NCBI GenBank assembly: GCA_018402665.1
Contig: JAGYIN010000003.1
Location: 1-64,000, forward strand
From: Schleiferiaceae bacterium
Lineage (GTDB): Bacteria > Bacteroidota > Bacteroidia > Flavobacteriales > Schleiferiaceae
Direction of reading: 5' to 3'
Length of the DNA: 64,000 nt
The notes under the pieces are model-generated. The model searched no databases and was not told the origin of the DNA. It saw nothing but the letters and a program-made list of their open reading frames with translations. This document shows, one piece after another, positions 61,101-64,000 of the stretch. Every line of letters begins with the position of its first letter. Position 1 is the stretch's first letter. The position numbers were made by a program, and so were the translations under genes.

Positions 61101-62341
61101 GTTTGAAAAAGAATGCCTGGATCGCGATAGCGGCGCTTTTTGTTTTGCTCATTATTTGGGTTATTTCTTCGAAAAATGAACGGGTAACGGTCCTTGAAGA
61201 ACACGAAGAGGTGGCTGAAATCGTGGAACCTAGGGTGGTTTTGACCTTGCCTGCCGATACCTTGCGCTTCGAAAAGCATACCATTGCATCCGGCGAAAGC
61301 TTTGGTGCACTTTTGGGTAAAAGAGGCATAGGAACCGCTCAGATATATAAAATTGCCGCCGCCGTTGAGGACGATTTTAATGTCCGCCGCATTCGCGCTG
61401 GCGTTGAAGTTCAATTCGCCACGGGAAACAGTGCGCTTTTCCCTGCTTATTTTATCTACCCAGAAAGTAAATATGAGTATTGGATCATTGGTCTTCAAGA
61501 TTCCATTTATGCAAAAAAGGTGGAAAAAGAGCGTGAGGTGCGCCGGAGAGCCATTTCCGGAACCATAGATGATGCCCTTTATTTAAGCGTGGGACGCTCC
61601 GGCGGAACCCAAGCGCTTGCCATGTCGTTGGTAGAGGTATATGCATGGACCATTGATTTCTTCCGTCTTCAAAAGGGGGATGCCTTTAGTGTTATTTACG
61701 AAGAGGAGTATGTAGACGATACGGTTTATGTGGGGCTTAAAAATATCATCGCTGCAAATCTGACGCACATGGGAAATGATTTTTATTCCTTTCCTTATGA
61801 AAATGAATTGGGCTTTAACGACTACTACGACGAGGAAGGCCGGAGCTTAAGAAAAACGTTTCTTCGCGCACCACTGAATTTTACGCGCATTTCTTCGCGG
61901 TATTCCGGTCGCCGATTTCATCCTGTACAAAAACGATGGAAAGCACACCTAGGAACAGATTATGCTGCACCAACGGGTACGCCTATTATGACGACAGCTG
62001 ACGGTGTTATAATTGCCGCACAGTATACATCTGCCAATGGGAATTATGTGAAAGTTCGCCATAACAGCACCCATACCACGCAATACCTGCACATGAGTAA
62101 AATCAAGCCGGGTATTAACAATGGTGTGCGCGTGAAACAGGGCGACGTCATCGGGTATGTAGGTTCTACGGGCTTAGCCACCGGTCCACACGTATGTTAC
62201 CGCTTTTGGGTAAATGGAAAGCAGGTAGATCCGTACCAGCAGAAGTTACCTGATGCCAAGCCGCTTGAAGACGACAGAATGGAAGCCTACAAGTCGTACA
62301 TGTCTAAATTGAAAAAAGAATTGGACTCCCTTACCCAATAA
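61097..62341 (+). CDS. M23-family metallopeptidase, Cys-variant zinc site
   Basis: A 414-residue envelope protein with one N-terminal membrane anchor (about 6-23), a linker/LysM-like region (KHTIASGESFGALLGKRG, about 60-110) and a C-terminal LytM-type peptidoglycan peptidase domain (about 265-390). Zinc-site residues His284 and Asp288 are in AHLGTDYAAP, and a catalytic His lies in TTQYLHMSK. The usual HxH motif reads HVC (His365, Cys367), so a Cys replaces the third zinc ligand. It likely cuts cell-wall peptides or regulates another hydrolase. It overlaps kynA by four bases and the convergent leuS by 11. Confidence 0.88.
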   Translation: MSLKKNAWIAIAALFVLLIIWVISSKNERVTVLEEHEEVAEIVEPRVVLTLPADTLRFEKHTIASGESFGALLGKRGIGTAQIYKIAAAVEDDFNVRRIRAGVEVQFATGNSALFPAYFIYPESKYEYWIIGLQDSIYAKKVEKEREVRRRAISGTIDDALYLSVGRSGGTQALAMSLVEVYAWTIDFFRLQKGDAFSVIYEEEYVDDTVYVGLKNIIAANLTHMGNDFYSFPYENELGFNDYYDEEGRSLRKTFLRAPLNFTRISSRYSGRRFHPVQKRWKAHLGTDYAAPTGTPIMTTADGVIIAAQYTSANGNYVKVRHNSTHTTQYLHMSKIKPGINNGVRVKQGDVIGYVGSTGLATGPHVCYRFWVNGKQVDPYQQKLPDAKPLEDDRMEAYKSYMSKLKKELDSLTQ

Positions 62342-64000
62342 CGATATTGATAATACGTCCAGGTACGACAATCATTTTGCGTATTTGCTTCTCACCAATC
62401 TGTTCTATGGTCCGAGGGTCTTCGAGAACTGCTTTTTCAATGGCATCTTTATCCATGTCCAGCGGTAATTCTAATTGGAAACGTACTTTTCCATTGAAAG
62501 AAACCGGGTAATTCTTACTGCTTTCGATTAAATAACTTTCGTTGTGTTGCGGGTAAGACGCATGGGTCACAGAACCTGTACCGCCTAATTTTTCCCAGAG
62601 CTCTTCTGCTAAATGAGGCGCAAACGGCGCGATGAGTCGAACTAGTGGTTCAAGCACTTCTCTGTTATTTGCCTTTAACTCCGTCAATTCATTCGTAGCG
62701 ATCATGAAAGCACTCACCGAAGTATTGAAACTGAAGTTTTCAATATCCTCGCCTACCTTTTTAATACAGGTATGTGCTGCTTTAAGCGCTTTTTTATCTG
62801 CAGGGGCATCGCTGACCGCAAAGGTACCGTCCCTATGAAAGAGCTTCCAGAATTTACGTTGGAATCCCGCAACACCGCTTAATCCCTGAGTATTCCATGG
62901 TTTACTCTGTTCAATGGGTCCTAGGAACATTTCATACATGCGGAGTACATCGGCGCCATATTTTAAGACAATTTCGTCGGGATTTGTCACGTTGAATTTC
63001 GATTTGGACATTTTTTCCACCTCCCGACTGCAGATGTACTTCCCTTCTTCCAAAATGAATTCTGCACTCTTGTATTCTTCACGCCAATTTTTAAATGCTT
63101 CCACATCCAATTCATCGCCATGCAAGAAACTTACATCCGCATGCAGTGGATGCGTTTCGTACTGGTCTTTCAAGCCTGCACTTACGAACGTATTTGTGCC
63201 ATTGATGCAATGCACAAAGGCACTGATGCCCTGAATCATCCCCTGATTGATGAGTTTTTTAAACGGCTCATCAAAAGTAATATGGCCTAAATCATACAGC
63301 GCTTTTGTCCAAAACCTGGAGTAGAGCAGATGGCCGGTAGCGTGTTCAGAGCCGCCCACATAAAGATCGACCTGATTCCAGTACGCTACAGTTGACGCAC
63401 CAGCAAATTCGTTCTCATTGTGTGCATCCATATAACGCAAGAAGTACCAGGAAGATCCGGCCCAACCGGGCATGGTGGTGGTTTCTAGAGGGTATCCGTT
63501 GTACGTCCAGTTTTCCGCTCGGGCCAATGGCGGTTCCCCATCTTCAGTAGGTAGGTAAGCATCTACTGCGGGCAGTGTCAATGGAAGATCTTCGAGCGGT
63601 AGCGTTTTTGGAATCCCATTTTCGTAAAATACAGGAATGGGCTCGCCCCAATACCGTTGGCGGCCGAAGATGGCATCACGCAGTTTAAACTGTGTAGCGC
63701 CTTTTCCGTAGCCAATTTCTTCTAAATGTTCAATCATTTTTTCCTTCGCGTCCCTGCAATCCATGCCGTCGAGAAATCCTGAATTCACCATTTTACCCGA
63801 TTTCGCATCGTAGCTCTCCTTTGTAATATCACCTCCTTCAACTACTTCCACGATAGGAAGGTCAAAGTGCTTAGCAAAGGCATAGTCTCTGCTGTCGTGC
63901 GCAGGCACAGCCATCACCGCCCCTGTTCCATAGCTGGCTAATACATAATCACCTATCCATATGGGTACAAGTGCTTTGGTCATAGGGTGAAGTGCATAGG
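62331..64000 (-). CDS. leuS: Leucyl-tRNA synthetase, C-terminal part (truncated by window edge)
   Basis: The frame is open to base 64000, so the N-terminal part, including the HIGH motif and much of the editing domain, lies outside the window; the ATG at 63983 is internal. Visible parts are the end of the CP1 editing domain (DYVLASYGTGAVMAVPAHD), the catalytic core return with the KMSKS loop (EKMSKSKFN), the anticodon-binding domain and the short C-terminal domain with its FNGKVRFQL strand. The stop overlaps the convergent M23 gene by 11 bases. Nothing suggests damage. Confidence 0.95.
   Translation of the reverse strand, partial: YALHPMTKALVPIWIGDYVLASYGTGAVMAVPAHDSRDYAFAKHFDLPIVEVVEGGDITKESYDAKSGKMVNSGFLDGMDCRDAKEKMIEHLEEIGYGKGATQFKLRDAIFGRQRYWGEPIPVFYENGIPKTLPLEDLPLTLPAVDAYLPTEDGEPPLARAENWTYNGYPLETTTMPGWAGSSWYFLRYMDAHNENEFAGASTVAYWNQVDLYVGGSEHATGHLLYSRFWTKALYDLGHITFDEPFKKLINQGMIQGISAFVHCINGTNTFVSAGLKDQYETHPLHADVSFLHGDELDVEAFKNWREEYKSAEFILEEGKYICSREVEKMSKSKFNVTNPDEIVLKYGADVLRMYEMFLGPIEQSKPWNTQGLSGVAGFQRKFWKLFHRDGTFAVSDAPADKKALKAAHTCIKKVGEDIENFSFNTSVSAFMIATNELTELKANNREVLEPLVRLIAPFAPHLAEELWEKLGGTGSVTHASYPQHNESYLIESSKNYPVSFNGKVRFQLELPLDMDKDAIEKAVLEDPRTIEQIGEKQIRKMIVVPGRIINIVIG

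Noticed and set aside
62331-64000. leuS as a broken gene
   Set aside because: The frame is open to the window edge and the residues before the internal ATG continue the editing domain, so truncation is only by the window.
1-64000. CRISPR arrays, tRNA or rRNA genes, insertion sequences, prophage genes
   Set aside because: No regularly spaced repeats, tRNA-like cloverleaf stretches, transposase motifs or phage structural genes were seen; almost every base is covered by recognised genes.

Overview
The window is a densely packed stretch of a Bacteroidota chromosome, most likely a marine or aquatic member of the Flavobacteriales (Cryomorphaceae/Schleiferiaceae-like; the family is inference). Evidence for the phylum is the type IX secretion translocon gene sprA between ruvA and gcvH, three secreted proteins with type IX C-terminal sorting signals, promoter elements of the TAnnTTTG type, weak or absent Shine-Dalgarno sequences, a mevalonate-pathway pair, and a split cytochrome oxidase locus. 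No intergenic gap exceeds 300 bases; the longest is the 186 bases at 58160-58345. I see no rRNA, tRNA, CRISPR array, insertion sequence, phage gene or clear transferred island.

Layout. 1-4525 (+): end of coxB, coxA, a terminator, then ruvB and queG. 4522-9498 (-): a thiol-redox and surface cluster made of a T9SS-exported Omp28-domain protein, a TlpA-like thioredoxin, a DUF6029-type outer-membrane protein and an Omp28-like lipoprotein. 9605-10279 (+): a small T9SS cargo protein. 10384-19131 (+): ruvA, sprA, gcvH and a VanZ-like gene. 19174-21116 (+): three TonB-family genes. 21206-26264 (+): cysQ, then the second oxidase block (ctaB, two subunit III genes, subunit IV, SCO, DUF420, a 70-residue CxxC membrane protein). 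26296-29685 (+): tolC-like and membrane-fusion genes, then tsaB. 29682-33654 (-): tag, a YyaL-like gene and an M20 dipeptidase. 33739-35955 (+): a type B T9SS cargo. 35956-41762 (-): UbiA prenyltransferase, mevalonate kinase, diphosphomevalonate decarboxylase, fabD, queD, acpH-like, purS, pssA. 41792-51076 (+): lnt, lpd, pabB, tilS, dsbD, a small hypothetical gene, tyrS. 51073-58159 (-): a secreted hypothetical protein, a LuxE-like enzyme, a TonB-dependent receptor and an internally duplicated beta-helix lipoprotein. 58346-62341 (+): a PhoB/PhoR-like two-component pair, tryptophan 2,3-dioxygenase and an M23 peptidase. 62331-64000 (-): 3' part of leuS.

How the genes work together. coxBA and the 22-26 kb block supply catalytic subunits, heme O synthesis and copper delivery for an aa3-type oxidase. 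SprA is the outer-membrane channel that would export the three sorting-signal proteins found here. The three TonB-type genes could energise outer-membrane receptors such as the one at 52866-55724. DsbD, TlpA, SCO and the Omp28-type proteins form a notable concentration of envelope thiol chemistry. queD and queG both belong to queuosine synthesis but lie in separate operons.

Most genes are ordinary housekeeping genes. The points most worth a second look are the 377-codon internal duplication in the beta-helix lipoprotein beside a receptor and a two-component system, the thiol cluster at 4.5-9.5 kb, a TyrRS whose HIGH motif reads GVGN, an M23 peptidase with Cys in place of a zinc-binding His, a TonB paralogue that looks soluble, and a set of promoter boxes so close to start codons that the transcripts may be leaderless.
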